DNA of 64,000 nt. Origin: Hydractinia symbiolongicarpus. Its lineage: Eukaryota > Cnidaria > Hydrozoa > Anthoathecata > Hydractiniidae. Positions within the stretch are counted from its first letter, which is position 1. Each line of letters begins with the position of its first letter. The position numbers and the translations under genes were made by a program. A model generated the notes under the pieces. It was given only the letters and a program-made list of their open reading frames with translations, had not been told where the DNA came from and did not search any database. The stretch is taken from NCBI RefSeq assembly GCF_029227915.1, contig NC_079876.1:14756001-14820000 (forward strand), in the 5' to 3' direction. This document shows, piece after piece, positions 34,501 through 45,676 of the stretch.

Positions 34501-36170
34501 ACAATAAACACGTTAGGATCATGTCGTATGCTCAATTTCTTCTTAAGCTTCTCAGTGACACAAGATAGAGTATCTCTTATCCAATTGGTATGTATTGATT
34601 TGGTGGCAGAGTCAATTAATTCAATAGGTACACCTTTAATCATCATTGCTGCAGCCGTCTCTGGTAGAGTAGATCCTTCTTGTGTGGCTTCAGAGAACTT
34701 GACGTCAAAAAGAACTTCGTGATGTCTTGCTACCTCTTGCAGTATATTGTTGATGGTGAGTGAACTTTGAATCTCTTTATTATGCAAGGATTCAGTTGTT
34801 AAATGGTAATCTATCTCTCTTAAGTACAAGATGACTTCATCAATATCGCGTTTTTCCTGTAAGAAATTTAAGCACAGCTCCATACCAGTACCAACAGCTA
34901 ACAAAGAGCCATTACGTCTTGTCTTAGCTTCCTCATAAGAAAACTTGGTACTTCTATGTCTTAAACGCACTAGCTTGGACGACTGTTTAAAAAAAGATTG
35001 CAGTGGAAATGTGGTCTCCATATTGAAGGCCGCAGCATCTTTTTCATTTGGTTTTAGCAACATTTCAACAGTATGGGTGGCTTTGCTAAGAGCAACATCA
35101 GACCAAGTATAGTCTTTCGATTCTAACAAAGATTCATCAAAACGCTCAGTTAAGGATTTTCCAATACCACCTACCTCGTGCAACATTTCATTGATAGTGT
35201 TTCGCAATTCTTGTACATACGTTTTCCCTTCAGCAGATAAAAAACTAACTTTTAAAAACACCCCCTTGTACTTTGTAATAGCATTTTTAGCCTCACCTAT
35301 GGTAGTTTTCTTGTCGGTAACGATGATAGCGTTGATTTTGCTTTTTGATTCGATAAGCTCTTCAGACAAATCTTCAAGAAGGTTCTCGTATCCTTTATTT
35401 AACAGAACGTCATCACTTAGAAATATGATTGTAATTTCTGAAGTTTTAGCCAAAACAAAGAATGCTGCAGAATGAGTTATGGCGTCTCCTCTTAAGTTAA
35501 GGACACCAAATGAATGTTTGAATTGATCGTCGTAACTTTCCGTTGTGCGATACCAAACACCTTCCACGAATCCATGTTGTTCATAATATTCATCACTGCC
35601 ATCAGTCTTTTTGAAAAAACCTTTCTTAGTGCTGCTATCTATGCCCAGAATATCATTACAAATTAAAGTTTTGGACGCCTTTAACACACCTAGCCTTACT
35701 GCAGATACTAAAGGCCGTCTCTCTTGTGTTAATCTGATAACGGAATTTAAAAGTTCCCATTCGTTTAGCTGTGTATGACCAAGGGAGAGATCTGCACATT
35801 TTAATCCAGAGCTATGAAAAAATACTGGCACAGCCATTTCAGCTAACAATAACTGCTTGATAAATGTTTGCCTGGCGCATATGTTAAGTGCAGTGATGAT
35901 ATTAAACTTCAATTCTGTGGCATTATGTCTTGCTATTTGCATGCATCTGTTTTCCCGCCATTTTAGAGTTTCGTTTAATGGCCTACAGTCGCCTTTCATT
36001 AAAGATTGTATAATCCGTAGCAATGCTTTCCTCTTCTCTTTCGGATACGTTGAAAAGATCTTTTCTTCTGTTATGACGTTAAGACGCTTAAGTGCCCATT
36101 GAATATCTTCCTGCAGTGATTGTTTGGTGGACTTTATAAGATGGAAGCCATCTGTATTATCGTCCCCTTT
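31590..36170 (-). CDS. VLIG/GVIN-like very large GTPase region (final exon)
   Basis: A single 1526-codon exon, read from the acceptor at 36171-36172 (TTATTAG) to the stop at 31590. Family hallmarks: an N-terminal 'IKQLLLAEMAVPVFF' block like the VLIG/URGCP region, then a first G-like segment with GVLKASKT and LNLRGD. A second segment aligns with the VLIG G domain (…KLFGAAL…, CDAILLIDAEP, NELMAFFVLLSDICII). A long helical region follows, then a C-terminal cysteine/histidine block (CPFCKLPC...H...HRPQGFGH) and the terminal SSWGCITTKEA motif. In the second domain the P-loop position reads CQRKISDGLF, without the GKS/T of active members, and DAEP replaces the usual DTEG. It is therefore probably a pseudo-GTPase. 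Vertebrate VLIGs are interferon-induced cytosolic proteins; that gives only a hint of function here. The upstream frame continues past the first available start-like codon (36023), so this is not a free-standing gene. Confidence 0.85.
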   Translation of the reverse strand, partial: KGDDNTDGFHLIKSTKQSLQEDIQWALKRLNVITEEKIFSTYPKEKRKALLRIIQSLMKGDCRPLNETLKWRENRCMQIARHNATELKFNIITALNICARQTFIKQLLLAEMAVPVFFHSSGLKCADLSLGHTQLNEWELLNSVIRLTQERRPLVSAVRLGVLKASKTLICNDILGIDSSTKKGFFKKTDGSDEYYEQHGFVEGVWYRTTESYDDQFKHSFGVLNLRGDAITHSAAFFVLAKTSEITIIFLSDDVLLNKGYENLLEDLSEELIESKSKINAIIVTDKKTTIGEAKNAITKYKGVFLKVSFLSAEGKTYVQELRNTINEMLHEVGGIGKSLTERFDESLLESKDYTWSDVALSKATHTVEMLLKPNEKDAAAFNMETTFPLQSFFKQSSKLVRLRHRSTKFSYEEAKTRRNGSLLAVGTGMELCLNFLQEKRDIDEVILYLREIDYHLTTESLHNKEIQSSLTINNILQEVARHHEVLFDVKFSEATQEGSTLPETAAAMMIKGVPIELIDSATKSIHTNWIRDTLSCVTEKLKKKLSIRHDPNVFIVSRISCQRKISDGLFHKLFGAALEIPLRKYEGSVMRLLPINISGFPCDAILLIDAEPIAHHADEIHDEYHNELMAFFVLLSDICIIHHPKNGLDILKDNLEVATLTMLKLNLACTETKLMFVTEKDASCEKKKEMQNMVSQLESCWKRFPYIIHNRSLLHSMFSFDPDEDIFTISTQLGRVVCSEVHDQCARLRDNLLRNVKNRQSKNTFSSLGHNITNIWNGVMKENVTIQFRNHDEISVYYEIESDMQAWKSSLANNVNVLLNDAFKIKLGVDKINMNAIKSQNQQMHNKIKEKAGKYFQLYRARLSRLLAAKNIYNKLNASFRNKILQCFEEFCNTLLADYLTPLEVQFNLYKNEMAWRESVNESLTFELQKMADAFVKENNSDSLERKEIDRKFEAIWQQKTECFQPCHCGDAQLHNVSVGFCNYLREKFLYNQYYFEISERFGENLTNPFKKEWIDYTLVKYNQRESYVLEKVVKILLPKSRFNLAVKDCVLRNKVNFLINETIKYLINEKLQAQEDDECSMKMQKMDIPFSCPHLCRHFIDEALVSFRNHYKELKYESEFQLTGALEMIFCFHAASVAAKYFEKAKSGFLHATSMKMLAEEEKIFFKNVFEEQITYERLKVSVKLKIVSDTFEAAYDNAIKDLCSSTGTHSLAGEVLMRYIPNKETVHGLVLLDVLDAIQDLNHTDGDEFQMVFDYFNEPRKAFMKKITAIVKTNVGSMEKEVKDRFYRNIRESILAMSKWSTNDNELHEGHGLDFMKDIARLKVHDRTQCIEELESCINDQLNTVLESKMEKENMEDCEKKLLETIYRFLFKCNQLCPFCKLPCDSDHTYDDPRHFSRAHRPQGFGHVYVLKTHEFSLDICSNLVASEKYYRGGKSDKKIKYKNYHKLGEPYSSWNITESNMNSILWKHITHKVMCRIGNFFFDVKPADTSSWGCITTKEAQDEVKKLYYVTNAQKRNGTYMP

Positions 36171-36560
36171 CTAATAAATACGCACGAAAACATTATTGAA
36201 AGAAGAATTGTGAGAAGTCAAAAAGGAATGAACAAACAGAGCACATAATTCATTGTCAGCCACTTTTTCTGCAGAAAGAAAATTTCGCAGTTTCGTGGGT
36301 TTTTTTGTCAAACATTTGCAAAATTAAATCCCGTAAAATTTTAAAAGTTTCGAAGTACGAAATATTATTCCGTGAAAATTTGAAAAAGTTTTATATTGCT
36401 AAATAGTGTTTAAATAGCTTGTACTTGAAAATGCATTTCTAACTCTGATTTTCTTTGATTTTAGTGAAAATTATTGTTATCCGCGAAAATAAATTTCTAT
36501 GAAATCTGCTGAGATTTCTGACAATAAAGTAACATAAAAAATCAATTCACGGTAGCTTAC
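36171..36560 (-). other. Intron between SNTX-FN3 exon and VLIG exon
   Basis: 390-bp phase-0 intron. Donor CAG/GTAAGC at 36561/36560, acceptor TTATTAG at 36172-36171. Translation passes from ...KKETEQ into KGDDNTDGF... without a shift, and the spliced frame stays open. Without splicing the first exon would end after 27 unrelated residues. Confidence 0.8.
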
Positions 36561-39034
36561 CTGTTCTGTTTCTTTTTTAACTCTTCTTTCTTTGCTCCAT
36601 CCACTTTGGCCATAGTCTGTTATCGCTTTCACACAAATCTTATGCCATCCAGCTTCAAGGGTAGATATAGCTACACAGAATTTAAATTGGTCATCTTCAG
36701 ATTCCATAGGAAAGTCTTCTCCCTTCACACGCATACTATATCGTGTCACTTGATTCTTGTAGACTTCTTCCTCCTTAATCATCAATTGAACTGTTTGATT
36801 TTGGATTTTTAACTCTGATATCAACGGAGGGGGGCAAGGTTCCGTTGCAAATTCAAATTCATGCGACCAACATGAAACTTCTTCATCACAAGCATACATC
36901 TTTACTCTAAATATGTACGTTTTGTCGAATAATAATTTTTCATAGCAAAACTTGTTCTCCGATGTTCTTCTGGTACTGATGATATTATTTTGGGAATTTT
37001 GACTAAGCTCAATTTGATACATACAGCTACAATTTTCAACACCGAGTGGATTGGCCCATGACAATGTAGCGATTCTTTTGTGCGTCAGCTCAAAGGCAAT
37101 GTTGGCGGGAGCGCCATATGGATATGTGATTCCTTTAATCTCTTCAACTGGACCATACAAATCTAATTTGCAGCATTTCGTGCGAATTTTTAAGAGATAC
37201 TCAGTAGCTGGTTTTAAATTCGTAATTATAATCTCCTTCTCAAATACTTCAAGTTCACGATACACTCGAAATTCTTCTTTTTTTGCTTTAGATTCTGTGT
37301 AACTGATTTGGTAATTTGTTACAGACGCGCGTCCCTCTAATGGACTTTCCCAATGCAATGTTAAACTTGTGTGAGTTTTATCAGATATAACCACGTTTTT
37401 CGGTTTTGTTGGCGGGATAAACTTGTCACTTCGATTTCCAGTGTCAACAACATTGACATAAATGTCCATTGTTTCATAAGCTGGTATAATCTGAGCAATA
37501 AACTTAACGCTATTATTATCCTTATTAGCCATGGAAAAGTCTCGAAACGCAATAATATTTCTTCGCATTTTTTGTAGGAAGTCTGAATCTAAGAACCACA
37601 ACAATGTTGCTGACATTGTGTTCCGGTTATTCTCTTTTCGTTCATCCAACTCATTTGTCATCTTTAATATCAGTTGATCATCTTCTTTGCATACTTGGAT
37701 TGTTAAAGTCACGCATACTGTATTCGTTATACATATCTTTTCACACTCAGCCTTACTAACTATTTCAATATTATCTATGGTGATACAAGATTTGTACATT
37801 TGTAGCAAATTAAATTCTGTTCTTGCCATTTCATACCAATCTTCCAAACTTTTCTGACCAAACGAGGATTTGTTTAGATCTGCAAGCATAGTACCTAGTC
37901 TTGTCTCGTCTTCTTCCTTGCTTCTAATACTGACTATTAGCTTTTTTAGTACTTTCTCTTGAAACTGTGTTTTGTATCTTTGTACACAATTCTGAAAAGA
38001 CTTTACCTTATTCTGAACCACAGGAAAATCTTTAGCAAGAGAATATAATTGTTGCGTTTTACTGATAATCTTCGCAAACGATTCCACGGCGTCTATTGTT
38101 TTTGTCACCAGTTCATCTGATATCTCTCGCACAGTGGCCTTTTTAACATTTTCATGGGGTATCCTGTCTTTTGGTAGTAACCACACCCACACTGGAACGC
38201 CTTCGACGTTTTTCATCTTTTGTGGTAGAGAATGGTAAAGCTCTTTTGCGCTTTCTAAATCGTCAACTACTCCATCAATATCAATATCACTTCTTACTGT
38301 GCAAGTCACTTCTTGTTTGTATTTTTGTACCTTGCTTTCATGGTCCACACTTGCGTCTCCACCAATTATACCACCTTTAATATACGCCTTCAAATCGCCA
38401 CCTATATTGTCCACTTTCTCTCCGCTGTTTAATTTCTTCTCGAGAAGCATTGCACAGTTTCCTCCATACTGTATCGCAACCACGATATGTGTGAAGTTAT
38501 CATCTGATAGAATCTTTGCATAGTCAAGATTTTCAAATGCTTTTGGTGTTAATTCTTTGGTAACTGTCGTTTGCTTGTAAATTAAACTAACTGCAGCAAC
38601 ATCTTCATAGGTCGTACCCTCATTGATGTACTTTCCACTACCCTGAAGATCAAGTAAACCACTCATAACACTTAATTTCAATCCTCCCTCAATATTCAGA
38701 TTGTTCATCTTGTTGGACACGGAGTTTTCTAATTCAAACTTCCAATCTTGTGAAGGAGTCTTTCGAACTGCAACAAATCCTTCGTTCTTTAAACTTTCTT
38801 CTTCCCATAAAGCTAAACCGTAGACGATAGTATCTTTACGTCGATCGTAAAGCGAACCCAAGCGTGAATTAGAAAGAAAACCATTGATTAATAAGCATTC
38901 CTTGAGTGGGACGTCGTCCCCTTTCTCAATAGGGGGCATTGTTGTTTGTTGTGGCCTTTCCTTGCTTGCAGATGCAGCACCTATCCGATATTCCGTCCTC
39001 TCGAAGCGCTCCCTGGTTCCAGATTCCAATTTAA
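36561..39034 (-). CDS. SNTX-like module plus three FN3 domains (middle exon)
   Basis: Open across the exon. The N-terminal part from about MPPIEKGDD resembles the stonustoxin/verrucotoxin N-terminal module: INGFLSNSRLGSLYDRRKD, VAAVSLIYK, FTHIVVAIQYGG, VWVWLLPKDR. This is a MACPF/perforin-related fold in fish toxins, but such modules are also common in non-venom animal proteins. A helical and thioredoxin-like region follows (about residues 300-535 of the open frame), then three FN3 domains (about 540-635, 636-730 and 731-823) with the W...L and YE/Y-x-L-x-I patterns. A splice acceptor (TTTTTATTTTAG) stands just before 39034, so an upstream exon is likely. If this is a first coding exon, the start would be the ATG at 38939. 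It joins the VLIG exon in frame. No secretion signal is seen, so it is presumably intracellular. Confidence 0.8.
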
Positions 39035-42000
39035 CTAAAATAAAAATCCAGAGTGTAAACTAAGAATTAAAAAAAGGTATAGAAGATTACACCTAAAATT
39101 TGCGAATGCGTTCTAATGGCAAAATGTTTACAAGAATTCGTGAATTGTTCTATTAGCTTTAAATGAACTAACAAACCCCATTAGCTTTCAAAGCGACGCA
39201 CATAAAACTAAAAAATCCTGGCCACAAATAAGACCATGTTAAAGAGAAACCACGATGTTTGCAGCAGCTAGCTAACTGTGGCAGAAAAACCGGACTTTGC
39301 AGCCTTTGTTTCCCTGCATCAGATGACGTAAAAGAAAAACTATATTGCTACCATTTTGTTACTTTTATGACATACTACAGTGGATTCTCTTTATCTTGAA
39401 CTCGCAAGGGACCAAATCATTTGTTTGAGATAGAGAAAATTCTGATACAGATTGACTTTTTGTTAACAAAGGCCTATTAAAAGTGCAAAAAACTTCACGT
39501 TTTCTTATACTTATGAAATATTATACATAAGATAATGTTAAACATATTTATAAACATCTGTAATTTCTAATGCATGAGAGGTTTCAGTCTTTGGTTTTCA
39601 TATAGCCGTTCTTGACAATCTAGCAAAACGAAGTCTAATGTTTTTTTTGTATCCAAATTTCAAATGTTTTGGTTGCATTGAAGTTTTTAATTTACGAACT
39701 TTTGTGTTTTATTTGCTGGGTAGATGAACCCTTAGATATCAAAAAAAAAAATTCGATATAGAGAGAGGAAAGTTGCAAGTGACCAAGATTTCGGTTCGAG
39801 ATTGAGAGAAGTAGAGATAGAGAATAGTCATGCTGGCGAAAGCCCACTGTATATGCAATATAGTATCTCATATAAGTACAGTGCATTTGGGGTGGACCTA
39901 TCAAAAGTTATGAAGGAGACGGAATCACCTCCCCCTCCCCTTTTCGCCGCTCAATCCATGCCCGATTATCACATTTCCCAAAAGCGCCAAACCGAAGAGC
40001 TTCAGACGCAATTATTTTATACGGTGATTGAACATGGTATTTGCCTGTATTTGACACAAAAAGCTAGTTGCAAGCAGCGACAAGCGATTTGGCGTGGCGT
40101 GGGAGTAAGTGGACATAATTATGTTACCAATAGTTTACTTGCCTGGTATTTTAGTTTTTCCCGTATCTTGTTCTTCCATTACTGAAAGTTAAAGAAAATG
40201 TTTATTAAAAAAGCAACCACAGTAAAAATATAAGTAATAATAGAAACATCTACTTTCTTTTTAAAACTTTCAGCTACGCGTGAAACAATATTGGCAGGGG
40301 GGGGATTGTCCTTAATTCTTATCGGATAGCTTTCACTATGTAATGCTGACAAAAGTGAAATAACATTTACCAAAAGGGTACAGTAAAGAAACATCTATAA
40401 GTAGAAACATCAAAATTTAATACAATAGCGTGGAATTTAGAATTTATACCAAAGTAATAATAAAAAAACAGCTCTGACTTTTAGAAAGTGTTTTTAGCTA
40501 GCTAAGCTAGCTAAAACAAGGTTGTTAATATGCTAGGCATGTAGTAGGCGATGAAAAAACCTACTCCAGACGTGCTGGTAAAAGCTTTCTTAATGTATTA
40601 TAGCTTGGTCCTTTGTTTACATTTAGCTAGCTATAAGCTAGCTCAACTTTTTCAACATTTGCAAATTACGATAGGTTGAGACATTAGAGACTTTATTCCT
40701 CCGTAAAATGCAATAGCAACATGTTTGTTTGAAATCAGATGCACAAGAATAAACCTACAAATATGTGAATTTCTGGGGACCTTATTTTCATTAATTTATC
40801 TATATCAACTATTTACTTAAATTAATGAATTTATTCATGAAAAATAAAACAAGGGGAAATCTTAGCGTCTCTGAGAAATCTATGAATTTCAATAATACCT
40901 TAACCGTCTTCATGCGGAGGCAGGTAAAATCAACCCACTCGCAGCTTGAGAAGACGCTGATTTTAAAAGATCTCCTCAAATGTCCTCATTTTTTTAAAAA
41001 AATTTGGTTTTCGTCTCAAATCTCCTTAATTTTGTTAACAAAATCTCCTCAAAAATGACACAAATCTTCTCAAAAAAGTCCTCAAATCTCTCACATTTTG
41101 TTTTGAAAAAAAAAGATTTGGAACCCTGACCAATCAAGCATGGCACATATTTTTATTATTTCTGACAATTTCAGTCATGAGAATTGCTCATGTTTCTTGC
41201 ACATGTATATTTGTCAAAATTGATATACTGTCAAAAATTGTTTCTCAATGTTCCCTGTAAACTATGATAATAGTGGAAATATATTTTGACTCAAATTTAT
41301 CTAACTAACATAAAAACAAGCTATATATAGCAATATAGCAAGAAGTATTTATAGCTCATAGCATATATGTTTATAACTCATTATAGCTCACTTTACCGGG
41401 CACCTTAACAGCTAATTTCCACTTTAGGAAAATTCTATGGCATGAAATGGACGGGAAAAGAAAATTTTTTTTTTGATTATATCTTCCATTTTATAATACT
41501 GTATTGTGCATTTTTTATACAGAAATTAGTAGACAAGAACATTTTCTATTCATGGACGTAAACATTGCATGCTCAGAAATTGTTCTGTTCCTTTCCATTC
41601 AGTACTTATACTGATACGTGTATTCAGATTAAGGAGGTATTTTAAACAAGAGTAAAGCTTTTTATATTCGCAAAGAAATCAGTTCTCGTAAAAGCTTTAA
41701 AGTATTTCAAAAATTATTTCTTGCAAAAAAATATCCCTTAATGGTTCTGCTGTTTTACATAACAGAATGTCAGAATCACTAAGGCAAGCTTTTATGATAT
41801 CTAAAGCTGTCTACATATATCCTTCCTTTTAAATCCTTTTTTTATGGTTCAAAACGCCACAAAAATAAAAACCTTTTTCATAGATTTGATTTAAAACCTA
41901 ACAATGAACTATTAAAGACTTGAAAGACGCTTATTGCAGTTACCGAGATAATTTTTCTTGTATGTTTTATTCGTGAGACGATAATTTTCTTTAGCTCTAG

Positions 42001-42495
42001 CTAACACAAAATTCTGCCCTCTAAAGTTCCCCCATTGTTAGTCGCATAAATTAACGTATGACGCGTTCGCATAATCTGGCGATATATTGACAAAACTGAC
42101 TCAACGATACCAGGGTATTTTTCGTTGTCTTTTCTCATATCAAAATGACAAAATACCCTTGGGACGAGGATGGGTCTGTCTGTCTCTGAACATAAGATGG
42201 TTTTGAGTACTGAAGGAAAATTTCTGTGAATTTACTGACGATTGAATTCCCGCGGATTTTCCACAGGCTTACAATTAGTAATTTAAACAATAGAAAGCCA
42301 ACACCAACCCGTAAAAGAAAACGACATAAATTAAGCGTGAAAAGAATAACTATAATTAGTGATTGGCACAGAGAACTTCCGTGCCTTGTTACAATTTAAT
42401 AGGTAAAATCACGTTTATTTTAGTCATGATTGGTTGACCAACAAAAATTATTACGGGAAGTGTAATAAACTGTTTAAAGGAAAGAATTAACTTAC
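39035..42495 (-). other. Putative 3.46-kb phase-1 intron (or intergenic)
   Basis: Donor T/GTAAGTT at 42496/42495 and acceptor TTTTAG at 39036-39035. The phases agree: one base is left on the upstream exon and two are taken from the downstream one. No other gene is visible inside. Open stretches of 60-130 codons lack domain similarity and codon structure. The region has TAGCTAGCT-rich palindromic runs (about 40490-40640) and poly(A/T) tracts. It could equally be the gap between two neighbouring genes if the donor uses another acceptor. Confidence 0.55.
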
Positions 42496-45400
42496 AAGAA
42501 TCCGATTCCACTGGCATGTCGGATTTTTGGGTGCAAATGCCCTTTTCAATGACACAGCCTTTCAAACCAAACTTTCCAAGCATACTTTCCACAATTACTT
42601 CATATATTTCGCCATCTACCACCTTGTTTACAATACACGTTTTTTCTTCTTCGTGTGAGAATACTCGTTCAACTACAACCGAATCACTTTTTAAAGAACG
42701 AACTGTCACTTTATACTTGAGGAATTTTTCATTTAACATATCTTGATTTGCAAGGTTTGTTGAGTGGACTTTATTTCTAACATCTTGATTAGTAATTTTA
42801 ACTTCTCCTTCATTAATCAAATCGTCGATATGTTTATCTTCACTAGAACTATCTTTTTTTTTCTTGCTTTCTTCTTCATTGCCAGTCTGTTTGTTATTGA
42901 CGTTGATGGCTTCAATGTTCTTCTTATCTTCTTCCTTTATTTTAGTGTCTGTTTGTAGGTGTTCAACGAGACTGTTCTTAAAATTCGGCACGATTTTGCT
43001 GTCATATCTTCTATTTCCTTCTTGATTGTGTTCTGTAGGTCTAGTTTCACTTTTATCCGCTGCATTCCATTTTATAACTTTTGCTTTGTATTCCCCTCCA
43101 TCTTCTTTTAAAATCTCATTTTTTATAGAAACTTTATCTATCGTTTCGGAGTCTTTATCATAGTTGTTTTCATTGTTGCCTGTGAACCCATTTTTGTCTT
43201 TATTTTCACTGTTAGGCAAGATTGTGTTCTGGTTTTCGCTTGCATTCACACTTTTCTTCACACTTTCGTTATCGACTCCTTCCACTGGGTCATCTTGATT
43301 TTTGTCTTCACCTTTTTTCTTCTTGTAGCATACAAACTCGTTTTCCCTCTTCTGTTCGGCATCAATTACTTCTTTCTTTGTTTTACTGTTCTTTGTTACT
43401 GTCGCTTCACACTCCTGGTTTTCAATACTACAATGCTCCAGAATGGCTTTGCTATCCTCGGAAAATTTACTTTCTCTTGCAACCCCTCCATATTTAGCAT
43501 GATTATATTCTGCAGATTTTTTTTCATATTTTAAAGATGAAACCGATTCACTTCCACTATTGTTTTCAAAAGTATTTATCTTAATATCCTTCATTCTATT
43601 TTCTGTTATTTCCAAGTCTTTAGCGTCAACATCTTCAGAAATTTTACTTCCTCTTTCATCTCTTATTTCATTTCTTTCAAAAGAGTTGTCACTTAGGAAG
43701 CTATTTTCATCTGCAATTCCACTCGCACTTAAAATTATGTTTTGATTTTCATTAATTTTAGTATAAAAATCTCCACTGTTGACCGAATCTACTTTCTCAC
43801 TCTCTTTATTGAGCTGAAATTTATCATTAAGCTGTACTTCGTTTTTATTCTCCATTTCCTCCTCCTTGGTGTGCACGATCTGGTTTCCTTTTGCTTCCTG
43901 CAAATTTGATAGCTCAGTGTCTTCACTTTTTTTATTCTTCAACATTTCAACGACATCTTCCTTCTTTTCCTGTCCACTCTTTTCTTTATTGTTAGCCGTA
44001 TCATTCATTTCGTTTTTGCTAAGGTCGTCGTTATCTGTTCTTGCACCAATTTTCGTTTCCACTGCATTGCTCAATACATTTGATGAGGAAGAAACGCTTT
44101 CATCCGTGTCCCTATCTTTGTTTCTTTCAACTAATTCCCACTTGATTACCAGAGAATTGTCTTTATGTCCTGTATCAACAGAAAGTTGTAACATCTGTGG
44201 CAATTTAAACTCATTCTCAAGAGAACCTTGGTAAAAATAATCTACAGATACATCTCTTGTATTAGAACCAGTTGTCGTAACAAAAAACTGCACATCTTCG
44301 TCGTTCTTGTTACTTTGCGTTAGATTAACAAATATTTTCGTATACTCATCCAGCTTAGCAACAAATTCAACATCTTGATCCCAGGAATCATGGTTAGGTA
44401 GTTTGGTTTTTGATGTTAAAGACTGTGTGCTCAATGTATCTTGTAAACTAGAGATGTACATTTTATCCAATTCGCCAAACGAAATTGACATGACAACGCT
44501 TTTATTTGAATATAAGCATTCTTCAATTTCATCAACAAAGCTTGAATTACTAGGTGCAGTTAAGATCTGAAAACGCTTTACTTCTTCTTCCTTCTCGGTT
44601 AACCATTTATCAAGCACAAAATGACAGAGTTTTTCTGTAGACCACATTTTTCTTGATAGAGCTTCTTCCAAAACCTTTTCAGAATAAAAGTCAGCCAACA
44701 TCGTGTGGAAACTCTTATACTTTTCCGTGGTGTATTCTGTGACAATGTTCTGTACATTGCACAGCTTTTTGGCTAGTGATGGAAAAATGATGGCCATTTG
44801 ATGCAGATTTTTCAATCGTTCGGTAAATGCATATAAATGTTCTAACGCTTTAACGCATTTCAACACTGTTATGTCAGATAGCGTGGGATATAATTTCGTT
44901 GATGTTTGCTGGAAAAATGGCAGCCTTTCTTTTGGCAGTAAATACAACCAGAGTGCTTTGTGACTTCCTTCTTCAACTTGCTCTTTCACTGAACACCAGA
45001 ATTTCTTTAATTGACTTATTTTGACTTCATTGGTGGAAGTATAATCAGGGGTATACAGTGAGCATGTCAATAGCGTGTTGTTGTCATTTTTTGATTCGTC
45101 ATTTTCCATAACTTCAACTACTTCTTCGTGTAAATTTGTTCCTTTATTTTGTCTCTCTTTGCATACTGCAGAAACTAAAAATGTTATTCCGTATTCTATC
45201 GCAACAACAAAATGAGTAAAAGCATCGAATTCTTCTAATATGTGTTGATTATCTATCTCTTGCAAGGCCCACCTTGTCATTGATTCTGTTATTGTTGATT
45301 GTTTGTAATACACGTCCACCCTTTCCACGCCTAAACTTCTCTGCTTCTTCAAATATCTCACGTAGATATTATTCTCATTAAAGTTATCCAACATATATCC

Positions 45401-45676
45401 CAGTCTGAGACCATTCTCCATTTCTAAAACGTCCATACGTGATTGGATTGCGTTGGTTTCGCGAATGATATAATTCGAGGAAGAAGAAAAAGAAGAAGAA
45501 GAAGGAGAAGGGCGAGGAGACACGACCTGCACAAAGTTAACATTATTAAAAGTCTCTTCATTCCATAGTGTTTTGTTTTCCACTATGCTCTCGTTGTAAC
45601 GGTTATATAAAGCACCGAGGTGGATATTATGAAATAAACCATTAATCCGTGCACAATCCTGTAAATTTATTTCCAT
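42496..45676 (-). CDS. SNTX-like module with FN3 split by a long charged insertion (first exon)
   Basis: Starts at ATG 45676. MEINLQDCARINGLFHNIHLGALYNR aligns with the start of the SNTX module in the 36561-39034 exon, with matching later blocks (VDVYYKQSTI, FTHFVVAIEYG, LWLYLLPKERLP). After a helical region an FN3 domain begins (LPQMLQLSVD...NSLVIKWELV) but breaks off after strand B. About 470 residues rich in Asp, Glu, Lys, Asn and Ser follow, and the FN3 then resumes at LKYKVTVRSL...YEVIVES to the exon end. The exon ends TCT T/GTAAG, phase 1, so it is not terminal. It is either the first exon of one gene with the two downstream exons, or of a paralogous gene. A Ser-rich run (SPRPSPSSSSFSSSS) sits near residue 53-67. 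Presumably intracellular, with no signal peptide. Confidence 0.8.

Noticed and set aside
39802..40185. 127-codon plus-strand ORF inside the putative 3.46-kb intron
   Set aside because: No domain, its composition resembles surrounding non-coding DNA, and it lies opposite to the gene; likely chance.
43222..44234. Several Ser/Phe/Leu-rich plus-strand ORFs
   Set aside because: These are antisense readings of the Glu/Lys/Asn-rich insertion of the SNTX exon.
36561..45676. Calling the SNTX-like exons true venom toxins
   Set aside because: There is no secretion signal and the modules are attached to FN3 and VLIG domains. SNTX modules are widespread in non-venom animal proteins.
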